Assembly: GCF_022483985.1 (NCBI RefSeq) | Contig: NZ_JAKVME010000001.1 | Location: 2,108,001-2,172,000, forward strand | DNA from: Acetobacter sp. | GTDB lineage: Bacteria > Pseudomonadota > Alphaproteobacteria > Acetobacterales > Acetobacteraceae | DNA: 64,000 bases | Reading direction: 5' to 3' | Part shown: in pieces, positions 45,043 to 56,026 of the stretch | Layout: each line of letters begins with the position of its first letter | How positions within the stretch are numbered: position 1 is the first letter of the stretch | Made by a program: the position numbers and the translations under genes | The notes under the pieces: generated by a model | What the model was told of the DNA's origin: nothing | What the model saw: the letters and a program-made list of their open reading frames with translations, nothing else | The model's database searches: none

Positions 45043-46452
45043 TTACACAGCTTCAGAAGCAGGAAAGACAATCAGAAAACAGACTCCTTTTTCAGGAAGA
45101 CCCGCCTGAGTATCAAGAATTTTCAATTCCGCATTATGCAAACGCAAAATCGAGGCAACCAGCGTCAGTCCCAGACCACTTCCAGGAATATGTCTGCTTT
45201 TATCAGATCGGTAAAAACGGGATAAAACAGCCTGCCGTTCGTCAGGTTGTATACCTATGCCTGTATCCTCGACAGCAATGAAAGGATGATGCCCTGTCAT
45301 ACTGACAGAAATCCGGACCGTTCCTCCAGAAGGTGTGAATTTTATTGCATTATCAACAAGGTTTCCAAGCATTTCGATCAAAAGATCCCTGTCTCCGTTT
45401 ACAGAAATCCTTTTCTCCGGAAAAGCAGCCAGAAACTCTATACCTTCACTCTCTGCTATCGGTTCATAGAGATCAACAATATCATACACGAGCGTCGCCA
45501 GATCTATTCTGGTAAATGCCGCACGCCCCTTGCTGTTATCGATTTCCGTCAGTCTCAGCAAAGCCGTTATGATAGAAAAACACTGGTCCAGATTACCGAT
45601 TGCCCGTTCAATTACAGCCCGCAAGGCGTCCGCGGACAAGGCCTGCGGCCCTGAAAGAGCTCTTTCCAGCCCCACCCGCACACGGGCCAGCGGTGTGCGC
45701 AGATCGTGGGCAATATCGTCTCCCACGCTTCGCATGTCATGCATAAGCTGTTCCAGCCGGTCCAGCATCCGGTTGACGCTGCCCGCCAGACGCTGCAACT
45801 CATCCTGCTGGGCGCCAGCGGGCAGCCGTTCATGAATGTCCCCCTGCATGATCAGATCGACAGCTTCATGCATTTCCTTCACACGGGTCAGCGCTCTGTG
45901 ACTCAGCCAGGTTCCCGCCAGGAGAGCAAAAAAGACGATGGGAACAAGAGTGACGAGCGAAGCATGCCGGAGCATGATCTTCTGCTCTTCCAGAACATGC
46001 AGACTACGCCCAAGAACAAGAATATGCCCGTCCGGCATGCTCGCCGCGAGAAATCTCAGCGTATAGGGACTCCCCTCTTCCGGCTCCATCACAACATTGT
46101 GGAGCTTGCCATCCGCGACCAGACCATCCGGCCATGTACGCAGCTCACCGACAACCGGTTGATGGGATGCCGTAAAAATCCCTGCCTCATTCACGACAAG
46201 TCTCAAATCATCGGTGGCGCGCTCGCGGATAACATATTCGAGATGTTCCGTCGTCATCGCCAGAAGCAGCTTCATTTCGCCGTTCAGGACCTGACCGGAC
46301 CTCCGGAATTCGACCGATGTCATCTGGGTATAGGTCAGGCTGAACTGCACGACGATGGTGCCAAGCATTGCCAGAGCGAATGCCAGCCCCAATTTGAAAC
46401 GTGCCGTCCGGAAAAGAGCCAGCCGGTCACTCTGAAGAAGATTTTTCAGCAA
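45043..46452 (-). CDS. Sensor histidine kinase
   Basis: The 469-residue kinase has two membrane segments (about 20-40 and 168-185) around a periplasmic sensor region. A HAMP domain follows, then the phospho-acceptor His249 in IAHDLRTPLARVR, and an ATPase domain with MLGNLVDNAIKFTPSGG and GSGLGLTLV. It is co-directional with its regulator, seven bases upstream. It converges on the phage-like block, whose last gene ends 13 bases away. What it senses is not known. Confidence 0.92.
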   Translation of the reverse strand: MLKNLLQSDRLALFRTARFKLGLAFALAMLGTIVVQFSLTYTQMTSVEFRRSGQVLNGEMKLLLAMTTEHLEYVIRERATDDLRLVVNEAGIFTASHQPVVGELRTWPDGLVADGKLHNVVMEPEEGSPYTLRFLAASMPDGHILVLGRSLHVLEEQKIMLRHASLVTLVPIVFFALLAGTWLSHRALTRVKEMHEAVDLIMQGDIHERLPAGAQQDELQRLAGSVNRMLDRLEQLMHDMRSVGDDIAHDLRTPLARVRVGLERALSGPQALSADALRAVIERAIGNLDQCFSIITALLRLTEIDNSKGRAAFTRIDLATLVYDIVDLYEPIAESEGIEFLAAFPEKRISVNGDRDLLIEMLGNLVDNAIKFTPSGGTVRISVSMTGHHPFIAVEDTGIGIQPDERQAVLSRFYRSDKSRHIPGSGLGLTLVASILRLHNAELKILDTQAGLPEKGVCFLIVFPASEAV

Positions 46453-46459
46453 GGTGATC

Positions 46460-47176
46460 CTAATCCGAAGACTGTAGGGTAAAACCCGCTCCCCGAATGC
46501 TGTGAATCAGGGTCTGCTCCCCAGAGGCGTCCACCTTGCGGCGCAGCTTTCCGATATGCACATCCACCAGATTGGTCTGCGGCGTGAACCGATAGTTCCA
46601 GACTTCCTCAAGAAGCATCGCCCGCGTCAGAATCTGTCCCGGACGACGCATCAGATATTCCAGAAGCCGGAATTCCCGTGGCAACAGCTCGATTTCACGC
46701 CCGTCCCGTTTCACCGTGCGGTCAATGAGGTCCATCGTCAACGGACCGACGCGCAAGATGGTCTGACGGATGTCATCCGGACGACGCAGCAGCGCTTCAA
46801 TCCGAGCAATCAGTTCCACCATGGCGAACGGCTTTGTCAGATAGTCGTCACCGCCCGCCTTAAGACCACTCACCCTGTCATCAACAGCGCCCAGCGCTGA
46901 CAGGACAAGAACCGGAGTACGGCCCCCCTTCTGTCGGACTGCCTCAATCAGAGACAGGCCATCAAGCTCAGGCAGCATACGATCAACAATCATGACATTA
47001 TACTGACCGGCAAGCGCCTGCTCCAAACCAGAGCTTCCCGTCTCCGCAACGGTCACGTGAAAATCACGCCCCCTCAGTTCCGCTGAAATTTCTTCAGCGA
47101 TGTCAGCGTCGTCCTCGACAAGCAGAACCCGGATCCCTTCGACGCCATCAGGCGCTGTAATGGTCATATCTGTCAT
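46460..47176 (-). CDS. OmpR-family response regulator
   Basis: The 238-residue protein has a receiver domain with Asp65 in MIVDRMLPELDG and Lys in YLTKPFAMVELIARIEALLRR. A winged-helix domain follows (LLPREFRLLEYLMRRPGQILTR, and NLVDVHIGKLRRKVD). The first 14 residues are an extra N-terminal tail. Its target genes are not evident: the nearest gene on the same strand is a metallopeptidase upstream. Confidence 0.92.
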   Translation of the reverse strand: MTDMTITAPDGVEGIRVLLVEDDADIAEEISAELRGRDFHVTVAETGSSGLEQALAGQYNVMIVDRMLPELDGLSLIEAVRQKGGRTPVLVLSALGAVDDRVSGLKAGGDDYLTKPFAMVELIARIEALLRRPDDIRQTILRVGPLTMDLIDRTVKRDGREIELLPREFRLLEYLMRRPGQILTRAMLLEEVWNYRFTPQTNLVDVHIGKLRRKVDASGEQTLIHSIRGAGFTLQSSD

Positions 47177-47392
47177 CCTTCACCGATGCCCTGCACATGC
47201 TGACCTGACCACTAAAATCCTTTTCAGAAACAGTACGGTCGTCCAGAAACCGACGCATCACTCCCCGGAAAGGAAGTGCGCGCCTCCTACCCCATCAATT
47301 CCGATTTCCTCACCTGTGGCAAATCAACAGAACGAATGGACTTCACATCGTCGAGACAGAAAAGCCTCCACCTGTCTATTTTCCTTAACCTT

Positions 47393-48259
47393 TCACAGCG
47401 ATGACGCCGCGAACGTGTCACACTGCCTGATGTCGCCACTGCCAAGCCCCCGACGGAACCAGGTGACACGCTGCGCCGAACTGCCATGGGTAAAACTGTC
47501 CGGGACAACATAACCCTGCGTTTCTTTCTGAAGTCTGTCGTCACCAACCGCTGAAGCGGCGTTGAGACCTGACTCCACATCGCCATTTTCAAGGATATGT
47601 CTGGCGTCGTCAGCACGTTTTGCCCAGACGCCCGCAAAACAGTCCGCCTGCAACTCCAGACGGACCGACTGACTGGTCGCACCACGTTGAGTCGCGCCAT
47701 ATTGCTGATTCATCTGCTGCATGATGCCCAACTGGTTCTGAACGTGATGTCCGACCTCATGCGCCACGACATAAGCGCGGGCAAACTCACCACCAGCACC
47801 GAGGCGGTCCTGCAACTCCCGGAAAAAGCCAAGGTCCAGATAAACCTTCTGATCCGCCGGGCAATAAAACGGGCCAGCCGCGGTCTGGGCGTAACCACAG
47901 GCCGAATTTATGCCGCCGCTGAAAAGAACCAGGTGCGGAGGGCGGTAGGTTCGTCCCATCTGCGTGAAATAGTTTGTCCAGACATCCTCCGTGGACGCCA
48001 GAACCCGGGCGATGAAACGCTTCTGTGCGTCATCGGCGGGGGATGGAGCCTGCGCAACGGTGGGACCGCTGCTGACCGCCCCACCGCCACCTTCCAGAAG
48101 ATTGAGAACGATCTGTGGATCAACGCCAAAATAAAGTGCCCCGACAATCAGCAGGATGCCGCCAATTCCGCCCACCCGCAAAGGCACGCGCCTGCCTCCG
48201 CCACTGGCCCCACGCATATCCTCAATATTGGTGCTCTCGCGTTCATCATCCAGACGCAT
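47393..48259 (-). CDS. Neutral zinc metallopeptidase-like protein (YpfJ family)
   Basis: The 288-residue protein has a single N-terminal membrane segment (GGIGGILLIVGALYFGV, residues 30-46) and a periplasmic catalytic region with the zinc motif HEVGHHVQ near 168-175. ACGYAQTAAGPFYCPADQKVYLDLGFF precedes it and ELQADCFAGVW follows, supplying the third zinc ligand. This is the pattern of the widespread YpfJ-type putative zinc peptidases. Substrate and role are unknown. Confidence 0.87.
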   Translation of the reverse strand: MRLDDERESTNIEDMRGASGGGRRVPLRVGGIGGILLIVGALYFGVDPQIVLNLLEGGGGAVSSGPTVAQAPSPADDAQKRFIARVLASTEDVWTNYFTQMGRTYRPPHLVLFSGGINSACGYAQTAAGPFYCPADQKVYLDLGFFRELQDRLGAGGEFARAYVVAHEVGHHVQNQLGIMQQMNQQYGATQRGATSQSVRLELQADCFAGVWAKRADDARHILENGDVESGLNAASAVGDDRLQKETQGYVVPDSFTHGSSAQRVTWFRRGLGSGDIRQCDTFAASSL

Positions 48260-48681
48260 GGATACAGGCTCCGTTCGTGCAAGGTCTCACTACCGTTGAT
48301 ATCTAACGACAATGGCAGGAAAAAGCTGCAACAGAACGCTCCACACCGCACGGATGGAAGACAGAAGCGGACTGGAATATCTCTGCCCGCTTCACAGACG
48401 CCTGACTCAGACCTGAAAAATTAAGGTGTTACTCAACACGATCAGGATGGCGTCCGATCGTCAGGCCTGCGTCATGCATCGTCCGAGGCTGTGCGAAAAA
48501 GAAGCTCCCCACTTTAAAAGCCGGTCACAGCAGGCCGTCGCGCACGACACACTGCCTCTTGCATTCTGTTTTTCAGCGCCCATATCCTTGGCAAGATCAA
48601 GACCATGGCCGCGCCGCCTCCTTGAGGGGCGCTCCCCCATGGCCCTGACCGTCGCCTCACTTCAAAGGGACAAACAGGAAT
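48260..48681. other. Intergenic region upstream of clpB
   Basis: These 422 bases separate the divergent metallopeptidase and clpB genes and must hold both promoters. CTTG-containing stretches near 48586 and 48622 could belong to heat-shock sigma-factor promoters, but the second element does not fit. The start of clpB has AGGA just upstream. Confidence 0.4.
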
Positions 48682-51288
48682 ATGGACATTCAGAAATTTA
48701 CAGAACGGTGCCGTGGCTTTCTTCAGGCTGCCCAGACGATTGCGCTCCGTGACTACAACCAGCAACTCACGCCCGAGCATCTGCTCAAGGCGATGCTGGA
48801 CGACAGTGAAGGCGCAGCCTCCTCACTGATCAAAGCCGCTGGCGGCAACCCGCCCGGCGCTCTGGCGGCCGTGGAAGAAGCGCTCGCCAAACTCCCGAAA
48901 GTTCAGGGAGGCGGAGCCGGACAGCCACAGGCAACGCCTGACCTCGTGCGCCTGCTCGACAACGCTGAACAGGCCGCGCAGAGGGCGAACGACTCCTTCG
49001 TCGCGCAGGACCGGCTGCTCGTCGCCATCGCGGCGTCCGACACACAGGCGGGCCGCGCGCTCAAGGCCAACGGTGCTTCCGCCGAAGCACTTGAAAGAGC
49101 CGTGGCGACAGTCCGCAAAGGTCGCACCGTGACCAGCGAGAATGCCGAAGCCGGGTTCGACGCGCTGAAGAAATATGCCCGCGACGTAACCGCCGTGGCG
49201 CTGGCGGGCAAGCTCGACCCGGTCATTGGCCGTGACGAGGAAATCCGCCGCGCCATTCAGGTTCTGGCCCGTCGCAGCAAGAACAACCCGGTCCTGATCG
49301 GTGAGCCGGGCGTCGGCAAAACCGCCATCGTGGAAGGACTGGCCCAGCGTATCGTCAACGGTGACGTGCCTGAGGCGCTGCGCAACAAGAAGCTGCTCTC
49401 CCTCGACATGGGCGCGCTGATTGCAGGCGCGAAGTTCCGTGGCGAGTTCGAGGAGCGTCTGAAGGCGGTTCTCAAAGAAATCGAATCCGCCGAAGGGCAG
49501 GTCATCCTGTTCATCGACGAGATGCACACGCTCGTCGGCGCGGGGCGCTCCGATGGTGCGATGGATGCCTCCAACCTCATCAAGCCGGAACTCGCCCGTG
49601 GCACGCTGCACTGTATTGGCGCCACGACGCTCGACGAGTATCGCAAATACATCGAGAAGGACGCGGCGCTCGCCCGCCGTTTCCAGCCGGTGTTCGTTGG
49701 CGAGCCTTCGGTCGCCGATACGATCTCGATTCTGCGCGGCATCAAGGAGAAGTACGAACTCCATCACGGCATCCGCATCGCCGACGGCGCGCTTGTCGCC
49801 GCCGCCACGCTGTCGAACCGTTACATCACCGACCGTTTCCTGCCGGACAAGGCCATCGACCTGATCGATGAAGCCTCCAGCCGTCTGCGGATGCAGATCG
49901 ACAGCAAACCGGAAGACCTCGACGAACTTGATCGTCGCGTCATCCAGCTCAAGATTGAGCGTGAGGCGCTGCGTAAGGAAAACGACTCAGCCAGCCGCGA
50001 ACGTCTTGAAAAGGTCGATGCCGAACTGGCCGAGCTGGAAGAGAAATCCGACGCAATGAACGCCGCCTGGCATGCGGAAAAGGACCGGGTCACCGCCATT
50101 CAGAAGCTCAAGGAGCAACTGGACGAAGCCCGTTCACAGGTGGAAGTCGCGCAACGCAAGGGCGATCTGGGTCGCGCTTCGGAGCTGATGTACAGCACCA
50201 TTCCGCAGTTGGAAGCCAAGATCACCGAGGCGCAGAACGAAGAACAGACCAGTTCGGCCAATGATCTGGTGTCGAAAGCGGTTACCGAACAGAGCATCGC
50301 CTCGGTCGTATCCCGCTGGACCGGCATCCCCGTGGATCGCATGGTCGAAGGCGAACGCGCCAAGTTGCTCCGCATGGAAGATGAACTGCGTCGCCGTGTC
50401 GTCGGTCAGGAGCCTGCGCTCAAGGCCGTGGCCAGCGCCGTGCGCCGTGCCCGCGCCGGATTGCAGGACCCGAATCGTCCGATCGGCTCGTTCCTGTTCC
50501 TCGGTCCGACCGGCGTCGGCAAGACCGAACTGACCAAGGCGCTCGCCGAATTCCTGTTCGACGACGAAAAGGCCCTGCTCCGCATCGACATGAGCGAGTT
50601 CATGGAGAAGCACTCCGTGGCCCGTCTGGTCGGTGCGCCTCCGGGATATGTCGGCTACGAGGAGGGGGGTGTGCTGACCGAGGCCGTGCGGCGTCGGCCC
50701 TATCAGGTCATCCTGTTCGACGAGGTGGAAAAGGCTCATCCGGATGTCTTCAACATCCTGCTTCAGGTGCTTGATGATGGTCGTCTGACCGACGGTCAGG
50801 GCCGCACGGTGGACTTCCGCAACACGCTGATCGTGTTGACCAGCAACCTCGGCTCCGACGTTCTGGCCAACCAGCCGGACGGCGAAACCACCGACATGGT
50901 GCAGGCTCAGGTCATGGAAGTCGTGCGTGCGCACTTCCGCCCCGAATTCCTGAACCGTCTGGACGAGATCGTGCTGTTCTCACGGTTGCAGAAGAAGGAC
51001 ATGGCGCGGATCGTGGATATCCAGATATCCCGTCTCCAGTCGCTGCTGACCGACCGGAACATCGTGATCAGGCTGGACGATCTGGCCCATCAGTGGCTGG
51101 CCAACGAAGGCTACGATCCGGTCTATGGCGCCCGTCCGCTCAAGCGGGTGGTTCAGCGCACCCTGCAGAACCCCCTCGCGGAATTGCTGCTCGAAGGCAC
51201 GATCCATGATGGCGAGGAGGTCACGGTCTCGGCCAACGGCGATGGCCTGATCATCAACGGGCGTGAAGCGGCGACCGTTCTCGCCTGA
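48682..51288 (+). CDS. clpB: ClpB disaggregase chaperone
   Basis: The 868-residue protein has the full ClpB layout: an N-terminal Clp-N domain with two repeats (1-145), a first AAA+ domain with Walker A GEPGVGKT at 207-214, and the coiled-coil middle domain (about 400-530). A second AAA+ domain has [17 protein letters not shown] and the sensor [14 protein letters not shown]. It works with DnaK to dissolve aggregated proteins after heat stress. A strong terminator follows. Heat regulation is expected but no convincing promoter could be assigned. Confidence 0.97.
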   Translation: MDIQKFTERCRGFLQAAQTIALRDYNQQLTPEHLLKAMLDDSEGAASSLIKAAGGNPPGALAAVEEALAKLPKVQGGGAGQPQATPDLVRLLDNAEQAAQRANDSFVAQDRLLVAIAASDTQAGRALKANGASAEALERAVATVRKGRTVTSENAEAGFDALKKYARDVTAVALAGKLDPVIGRDEEIRRAIQVLARRSKNNPVLIGEPGVGKTAIVEGLAQRIVNGDVPEALRNKKLLSLDMGALIAGAKFRGEFEERLKAVLKEIESAEGQVILFIDEMHTLVGAGRSDGAMDASNLIKPELARGTLHCIGATTLDEYRKYIEKDAALARRFQPVFVGEPSVADTISILRGIKEKYELHHGIRIADGALVAAATLSNRYITDRFLPDKAIDLIDEASSRLRMQIDSKPEDLDELDRRVIQLKIEREALRKENDSASRERLEKVDAELAELEEKSDAMNAAWHAEKDRVTAIQKLKEQLDEARSQVEVAQRKGDLGRASELMYSTIPQLEAKITEAQNEEQTSSANDLVSKAVTEQSIASVVSRWTGIPVDRMVEGERAKLLRMEDELRRRVVGQEPALKAVASAVRRARAGLQDPNRPIGSFLFLGPTGVGKTELTKALAEFLFDDEKALLRIDMSEFMEKHSVARLVGAPPGYVGYEEGGVLTEAVRRRPYQVILFDEVEKAHPDVFNILLQVLDDGRLTDGQGRTVDFRNTLIVLTSNLGSDVLANQPDGETTDMVQAQVMEVVRAHFRPEFLNRLDEIVLFSRLQKKDMARIVDIQISRLQSLLTDRNIVIRLDDLAHQWLANEGYDPVYGARPLKRVVQRTLQNPLAELLLEGTIHDGEEVTVSANGDGLIINGREAATVLA

Positions 51289-51310
51289 TTGACCGGCTGA
51301 ACTGACGTTA

Positions 51311-51348
51311 TGAAAAAGGCTCCTCTTTTCGGGGAGCCTTTTTCTTTT
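51311..51348 (+). terminator. Rho-independent terminator of clpB
   Basis: AAAAAGGCTCC pairs with GGAGCCTTTTT around a short loop and is followed by CTTTT. It begins 22 bases after the clpB stop codon. Confidence 0.9.
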
Positions 51349-51471
51349 GGAGAACGTCAAATCTCGTAAAGTCACTGCGCTCAGGCGCTCTATGCCTCAT
51401 CTGTCACTTGCGTCTTCCTCCGCAGTCTGGGAAACCGGCCTCCTTCACCGGCGCGACAGGAACTCCTTCTC

Positions 51472-51846
51472 ATGATCGAACGCTATACGGATCACGCCGC
51501 GAACGAACGCACCTTTCTCGCGTGGATACGCACGGCGCTGGCGCTGGTCGCTTTCGGTTGTGTTCTCGCAAAATTCGATCTGTTCCTGCGCCTTCTGGCT
51601 GCCCAGCATGCCGTGACCGTCCATCAGTCCTTCGCATCCACCTCGGAAGTGGGCATTCTTACTGTCCTGACAGGCATTCTCCTGCTTCCCGTTTCTTACT
51701 GGCGTTTCTGCAAGGTAAGAACGGCGCTGAATGAAACAAAGTCCATGGATATCGCTCTGGCAAAAGTTGAGGGCATCCTGACCATTGTCCTGATCGCCCT
51801 CTGTCTGGCTGTGTTTGCCGTGCTGCTTCCAGCCATTACCGGCTGA
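51472..51846 (+). CDS. DUF202 membrane protein (YidH-like)
   Basis: The 124-residue protein has three membrane segments. At its start it carries the DUF202 signature DHAANERTFLAWIRTALALVAFG. The role of this family is unknown. It stands between the clpB terminator and a convergent dehydrogenase gene, with its own small leader. Confidence 0.85.
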   Translation: MIERYTDHAANERTFLAWIRTALALVAFGCVLAKFDLFLRLLAAQHAVTVHQSFASTSEVGILTVLTGILLLPVSYWRFCKVRTALNETKSMDIALAKVEGILTIVLIALCLAVFAVLLPAITG

Positions 51847-51873
51847 AAGCCGTATCGCGTTTCTGCAACACGG

Positions 51874-52653
51874 TCATCGATAGACCATGCCTCCATCAAT
51901 CAGAATCGCCTGACCCGTCACATAATCGGAATCCGGTCCGGCAAGATAGGACACGAGCGCCGCGACATCGTCGGGTGTCTCCGGACGGCCAAGGGCTATG
52001 CCTTCAACATATTTATTGAAGGTCGCTCCTTTTTCAGCCCCTGTAAGTTCGGCGAAAAGACTGTCGATTTCGACCCACATGTCGGTTCCCACGACACCGG
52101 GACAGTAGGCGTTCACTGTGATCCCCTTGCTGGCATATTCCTTGGCCGCTGCCTGTGTCAGTCCCCGCACGGCGAATTTCGTCGAGGAATAGACCCCCAG
52201 CAACGCGTATCCCTCATGACCGGCAATGGAGCAGGCGTTGATGATCTTTCCTTTCTGCTGCCGCATCATGAACCGGTCTGCCGCCGCCTGGATGCCCCAC
52301 AGGACACCCTGCACATTGATGCGATAAATTCGCTCGACATCTTCCGGCGTGACGGCGGCAATCGGTTTCACCTGTGCAATACCGGCGTTGTTGATCATGA
52401 CATCAAAGCCGCCCAGCGTCTGATCAGCGTGATCCACGGCGGCCCGAACCTGCTCCCGGTCCCCGATATCCGCACTGAAAGTGGTGCAGGTTCCGCCCTG
52501 TTCGTGAATCTCTCCGGCCACCCCATCCAGCGCTTCCCGCTTGATATCGACCAGAGCGACGGCAAATCCGTCACGCACCAGACGCAGGGCGATGCCCCTG
52601 CCAATCCCCTGTGCCGCGCCTGTCACCAGTGCGACTTTTTTTGATGCTGTCAT
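51874..52653 (-). CDS. Short-chain dehydrogenase, acetoin/diacetyl reductase-like
   Basis: I placed the start at the ATG at 52653, preceded by GGGAGGGGGC; the longer frame adds only unlikely residues. The 259-residue SDR has the NAD motif TGAAQGIG (11-18), NNAGIA, and the catalytic Ser, Tyr and Lys in [21 protein letters not shown]. The C-terminal [24 protein letters not shown] is close to acetoin reductases/meso-butanediol dehydrogenases. It probably reduces diacetyl or acetoin with NADH. Confidence 0.85.
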   Translation of the reverse strand: MTASKKVALVTGAAQGIGRGIALRLVRDGFAVALVDIKREALDGVAGEIHEQGGTCTTFSADIGDREQVRAAVDHADQTLGGFDVMINNAGIAQVKPIAAVTPEDVERIYRINVQGVLWGIQAAADRFMMRQQKGKIINACSIAGHEGYALLGVYSSTKFAVRGLTQAAAKEYASKGITVNAYCPGVVGTDMWVEIDSLFAELTGAEKGATFNKYVEGIALGRPETPDDVAALVSYLAGPDSDYVTGQAILIDGGMVYR

Positions 52654-52920
52654 GCTGCCCCCTCCCGCTGGACATCGGCTTCGGCCGTGCCCCGGCAGCA
52701 CATCACGCCTGCATTTCCGATTACAAAATACGCAGGTTCAGTCTCTCAATTTCGTGACAACAGCTTGTCCGTTCTGTCGCATAAACGCGACAGGCCTGCC
52801 GGAAACAGCCCTGATTTCCATCAGGAAGAAGCTTTGATCAGGAGAAATCCTCGTATGGGCGTGGGGAAACTTTTCAACTCCGGCATGCGTTCTGGAAGGA
52901 ACGGAACAGGAGTATTTCCC

Positions 52921-53088
52921 ATGGACCTTTTACGCTGGACCCTGATTTTTCTGGTGTTCGCCCTGATCGCGGCGGTCTTCGGTTTTTCCGGCATAGCCGC
53001 CAATTTTGCCTATATCGGCAAGATCCTGTTCTTCATCTTTATCGTCATGTTCGTCATCAGCCTCTTGTTCGGCCGCAGAAGGGGCTGA
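52921..53088 (+). CDS. Small DUF1328 membrane protein (YtjA-like)
   Basis: The 55-residue protein starts [29 protein letters not shown] and has two membrane segments, ending in FGRRRG. This is the DUF1328 pattern. A ribosome site (CAGGAG) lies before the ATG. Its last 32 bases overlap the end of dsbB, which runs the other way. Confidence 0.85.
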   Translation: MDLLRWTLIFLVFALIAAVFGFSGIAANFAYIGKILFFIFIVMFVISLLFGRRRG

Positions 53089-53599
53089 GCAACCCGACAG
53101 CAAGCAGAACAAGAACAGTCAGGGCTGCCACTCCCTCCATCACGGTAAGGGAGACCGGCAGCCCGTCAAAAAGATAGGTCGGCATGTCGCAGGGCTTGGA
53201 GGGCCGTAACGGCATGGAGGCCAGCCGCTCCGCCATTGTCGCGCCGGTCAGATGCGGGGACAGGCATTCGGGCAGCGGGCTCTTCCAGAAGCGCCACTCG
53301 ACCCCGGCGTGAACGCCCACAAGAACGAGATCGACCAGCAATGCCGGCACGCCGCACCACGCCACGGTTCTGGCCCAGCGTCGCGGCACGAGCAGACCGA
53401 TCACCCCGATCACCACCAACGCACGCCAGGGCCAGCGTTCCCACAGACAGAGCGCACAGGGCGCTATGCCAAGCCCGTCCTGCACCCACCATACGAAAAG
53501 CATCGCCACAACCCCCGCGACTATCAGCAGGAGGCTGGGCAGGCGTACCGTTCCGGGTGTCTGTTTATTGAAAATTCTGCGTCGTGGCATCAGCACCAT
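53057..53599 (-). CDS. dsbB: Disulfide bond formation protein DsbB
   Basis: Starting at the ATG at 53599 the protein has 180 residues and four membrane segments. The periplasmic loops hold the CxxC in [10 protein letters not shown] and the second pair as LPECL... and KPCDM. It re-oxidises DsbA and passes electrons to quinone. A longer frame back to 53677 overlaps the stop of otsA but would add an unusual polar N-terminus. Confidence 0.88.
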   Translation of the reverse strand: MVLMPRRRIFNKQTPGTVRLPSLLLIVAGVVAMLFVWWVQDGLGIAPCALCLWERWPWRALVVIGVIGLLVPRRWARTVAWCGVPALLVDLVLVGVHAGVEWRFWKSPLPECLSPHLTGATMAERLASMPLRPSKPCDMPTYLFDGLPVSLTVMEGVAALTVLVLLAVGLLSPFCGRTRG

Positions 53600-53673
53600 G
53601 CGCCAAGCTTTCTGTTCCACATGGAAATCATGTGTTTCGGGAAACGTGCGTATAGCAGCACCCCACATGAATT

Positions 53674-55035
53674 TCACCCGGTACCGGTCTTTCCGGTACG
53701 ATTCAGGGCTTTCAGAAAATCCCGGGCCCAGGAACCGGCTGTCGTGTTGCGGACCTCACTGTTGAGGATGTCCCAGCGACGCTTGCGCTCTTTCTTTTTC
53801 ATGGTCAGCGCCAGATGCAGGGCATCGGCAATCGCGTCCGCATCGTGCGGGTTGACCAGCAGCGCCTCATCCAGCTCCGGCGCAGCCCCCGCCAGATGTG
53901 ACAGGACAAGCGCGCCGGGATCATCCGGGTTCTGTGCCGCCACATATTCCTTGGCGACGAGATTCATGCCGTCACGCAGGGGCGTGACCAGCGCGACATC
54001 GGCGAGACGATAGAAACCCGCCAGTGTCTGACGTGCGATAGGTCGCGTCAGATAGCGGATCGGCGTCCAGTCATAGGCGGCGAAGACACCATTGATCCGG
54101 CCGATCGTTTCATCAAGCTGACGGCGCAGCAGACGGTATTCCTCGACCTCGCCACGGGAAACCGGCGCGACCTGAAGATAGGTGACATGCCCATGATGCT
54201 CGGGATAACGGATCAGCAGCTTTTCATAACCGAGAAAACGCTCTTCCAGCCCCTTGGAATAATCCAGACGGTCCACGCCGATAATCAGCGGCTCGTCATG
54301 AAGACTTTCTCGCAGACGACGCACCTCCGGCCCATCGAAAGCCTCCCTCGCCTCCTCGCTGAAGGAAACGGGATCGATCCCGATCGGACAGGCGACTACC
54401 CGGGACGGGTCGGTCATGCCTTCGACACGCAGGCATTCCCATAGGTTCTGGGCGTCTTCTTCTGTCTGAACGCCGATGAGATCATAGGATTGCATGGCCT
54501 CCAGAAGGGCCGTCGCCGGCGGCAGGGCGCGGAACAGGCTCCAGGGCGGGAACGGAATATGTAGGAAGAACCCGACGGGAGCGGTTACGCCAAGCGCACG
54601 CAGCTCCTGCGCCAGCGGAAAAAGATGATAGTCATGAATCCAGATGATATCATCAGGCTTCAGAAGAGGAGCCAGCGTCCGGGCGAACATCCTGTTCACC
54701 TCAAGATACTGCTGCCAGTCCGCCCGTCCATAATTCATGAGCCCCAGCCGGTAGTGGCAGAGGGGCCAGAGGATGCCGTTCGAGAAACGCTGATAATAGC
54801 CGCGATGCTGCGTCGGGGTCAGAGGAATCGTGGCGTAGGTTACCGTCCCGTGCGTATCCAGAGACGGCACAGGATCCGCGTCCGACTCCACCTGTCGGCC
54901 AGACCAGCCGAACCACAGGGTCTGCTGATCCTCACGCAGGGCATCGGCCAGACCGACCGCAAGACCACCCGCGGGCTTGTTTCTCTCCCGAGGGTCCGGC
55001 ACCCGGTTGGAAACAACGACAAGACGTCCCATCAC
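53674..55035 (-). CDS. otsA: Trehalose-6-phosphate synthase
   Basis: The 453-residue GT20 enzyme joins UDP-glucose and glucose-6-phosphate. It has VVVSNRVPDP at the start, WFGWSG, IWIHDYHLFPLAQELR, GVDRLDYSKGLEERF and TPLRDGMNLVAKEYVAAQ, all conserved in OtsA. The gene overlaps the phosphatase gene upstream by four bases. Trehalose gives osmotic and desiccation tolerance. Confidence 0.95.
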   Translation of the reverse strand: MMGRLVVVSNRVPDPRERNKPAGGLAVGLADALREDQQTLWFGWSGRQVESDADPVPSLDTHGTVTYATIPLTPTQHRGYYQRFSNGILWPLCHYRLGLMNYGRADWQQYLEVNRMFARTLAPLLKPDDIIWIHDYHLFPLAQELRALGVTAPVGFFLHIPFPPWSLFRALPPATALLEAMQSYDLIGVQTEEDAQNLWECLRVEGMTDPSRVVACPIGIDPVSFSEEAREAFDGPEVRRLRESLHDEPLIIGVDRLDYSKGLEERFLGYEKLLIRYPEHHGHVTYLQVAPVSRGEVEEYRLLRRQLDETIGRINGVFAAYDWTPIRYLTRPIARQTLAGFYRLADVALVTPLRDGMNLVAKEYVAAQNPDDPGALVLSHLAGAAPELDEALLVNPHDADAIADALHLALTMKKKERKRRWDILNSEVRNTTAGSWARDFLKALNRTGKTGTG

Positions 55036-55838
55036 TCCGCCCCACTGTCCGTCGGACGCGCCCCAGCCTGCACCCCGGCCTGCGCCTCAACCAGAGACGC
55101 AAGCCAGCCCCGGAAGACCGACGGCGTCGGAAAATCAACCGGAATACGCAGCCCGGCTCCTCCCGTACGTGCGGCAGCCCTGATGGCGTCCTCATCCGTC
55201 ACGTCGTCTCCGACAAAGACCGGTCTGCGACCGGCAAACGGAGCGTTTTCCATGAGCAGTTCGACCGCATAACCCTTGTCCACACCGGCTGGCCTGATTT
55301 CCCACGCCATCTTGGCCGACTGAATATGGAATTTGCCATCTTCTTCCTTCATCCACGCCTCCGCTGCCTTACGGAGCTGCCCTCCCGTTTCCGGCGCCCC
55401 CCTGTAATGCAGAACGAACCCGCCGATCTTTCGTTCCAATCGCGTGCCCGGCAGGGACGCGACCAGTTCCTGCGCCTCGATCACCCACCTGCTGGGAACG
55501 GAGGGAAGAGCGGCCCGCTCAATGGGGCCGCCCGGACGATGACGGATGGCGATGCCGTGCTCCCCGGCAACGGCGAACGGTATATCACCCAGAAAGGCGT
55601 CGATCTGATCAACAGGCCGCCCGGAGATGATCGCCAGAGCGCCACCCGTCGCTTCCCGCAGCGCGAGCAGCGTCTCCTTCAGCCCCGGCGGCACGACCAC
55701 CGACTCAGGAGTGGGAGCAATATCGACAAGTGTGCCGTCAAAATCGAAAAGAAACGCCACCTGCCCCAGAGGCATATGACTGCGTGTCAGTTTGGCGGTT
55801 GAATCCTGAGGAGCTGAAGTCTTGTCCGAAGAGTTCAC
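55032..55838 (-). CDS. otsB: Trehalose-6-phosphate phosphatase
   Basis: The 268-residue HAD-type phosphatase has motif I FLFDFDGTLVDI (Asp32/Asp34), AIISGRP and the C-terminal VFVGDDVTDEDAIRAA. It removes the phosphate from trehalose-6-phosphate. It is the first gene of the otsB-otsA pair, with its promoter in the 188-base gap upstream. Confidence 0.95.
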   Translation of the reverse strand: MNSSDKTSAPQDSTAKLTRSHMPLGQVAFLFDFDGTLVDIAPTPESVVVPPGLKETLLALREATGGALAIISGRPVDQIDAFLGDIPFAVAGEHGIAIRHRPGGPIERAALPSVPSRWVIEAQELVASLPGTRLERKIGGFVLHYRGAPETGGQLRKAAEAWMKEEDGKFHIQSAKMAWEIRPAGVDKGYAVELLMENAPFAGRRPVFVGDDVTDEDAIRAAARTGGAGLRIPVDFPTPSVFRGWLASLVEAQAGVQAGARPTDSGAE

Positions 55839-56026
55839 GACAAAATACCTTCCCTGCTCGCCTGTTCAGCCTGCGCCAACCCGGCTCATCCCGGAGGGCA
55901 GCGCGTACAGGTCGTTTCACTGATGGAGCCGCGCCTGCTGCGTAGAGTGTCCCGTTTCACCATAGCGTCACCGGCATTGCTACAGACGGACCAGATCCCC
56001 TGCTCCGCGTCTCCATCGCAACAACG

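Noticed and set aside
48580-48680. Heat-shock sigma-factor promoter or CIRCE element before clpB
   Set aside because: CTTG-like -35 elements occur, but no matching -10 at the right spacing, and no TTAGCACTC-type repeat is present.
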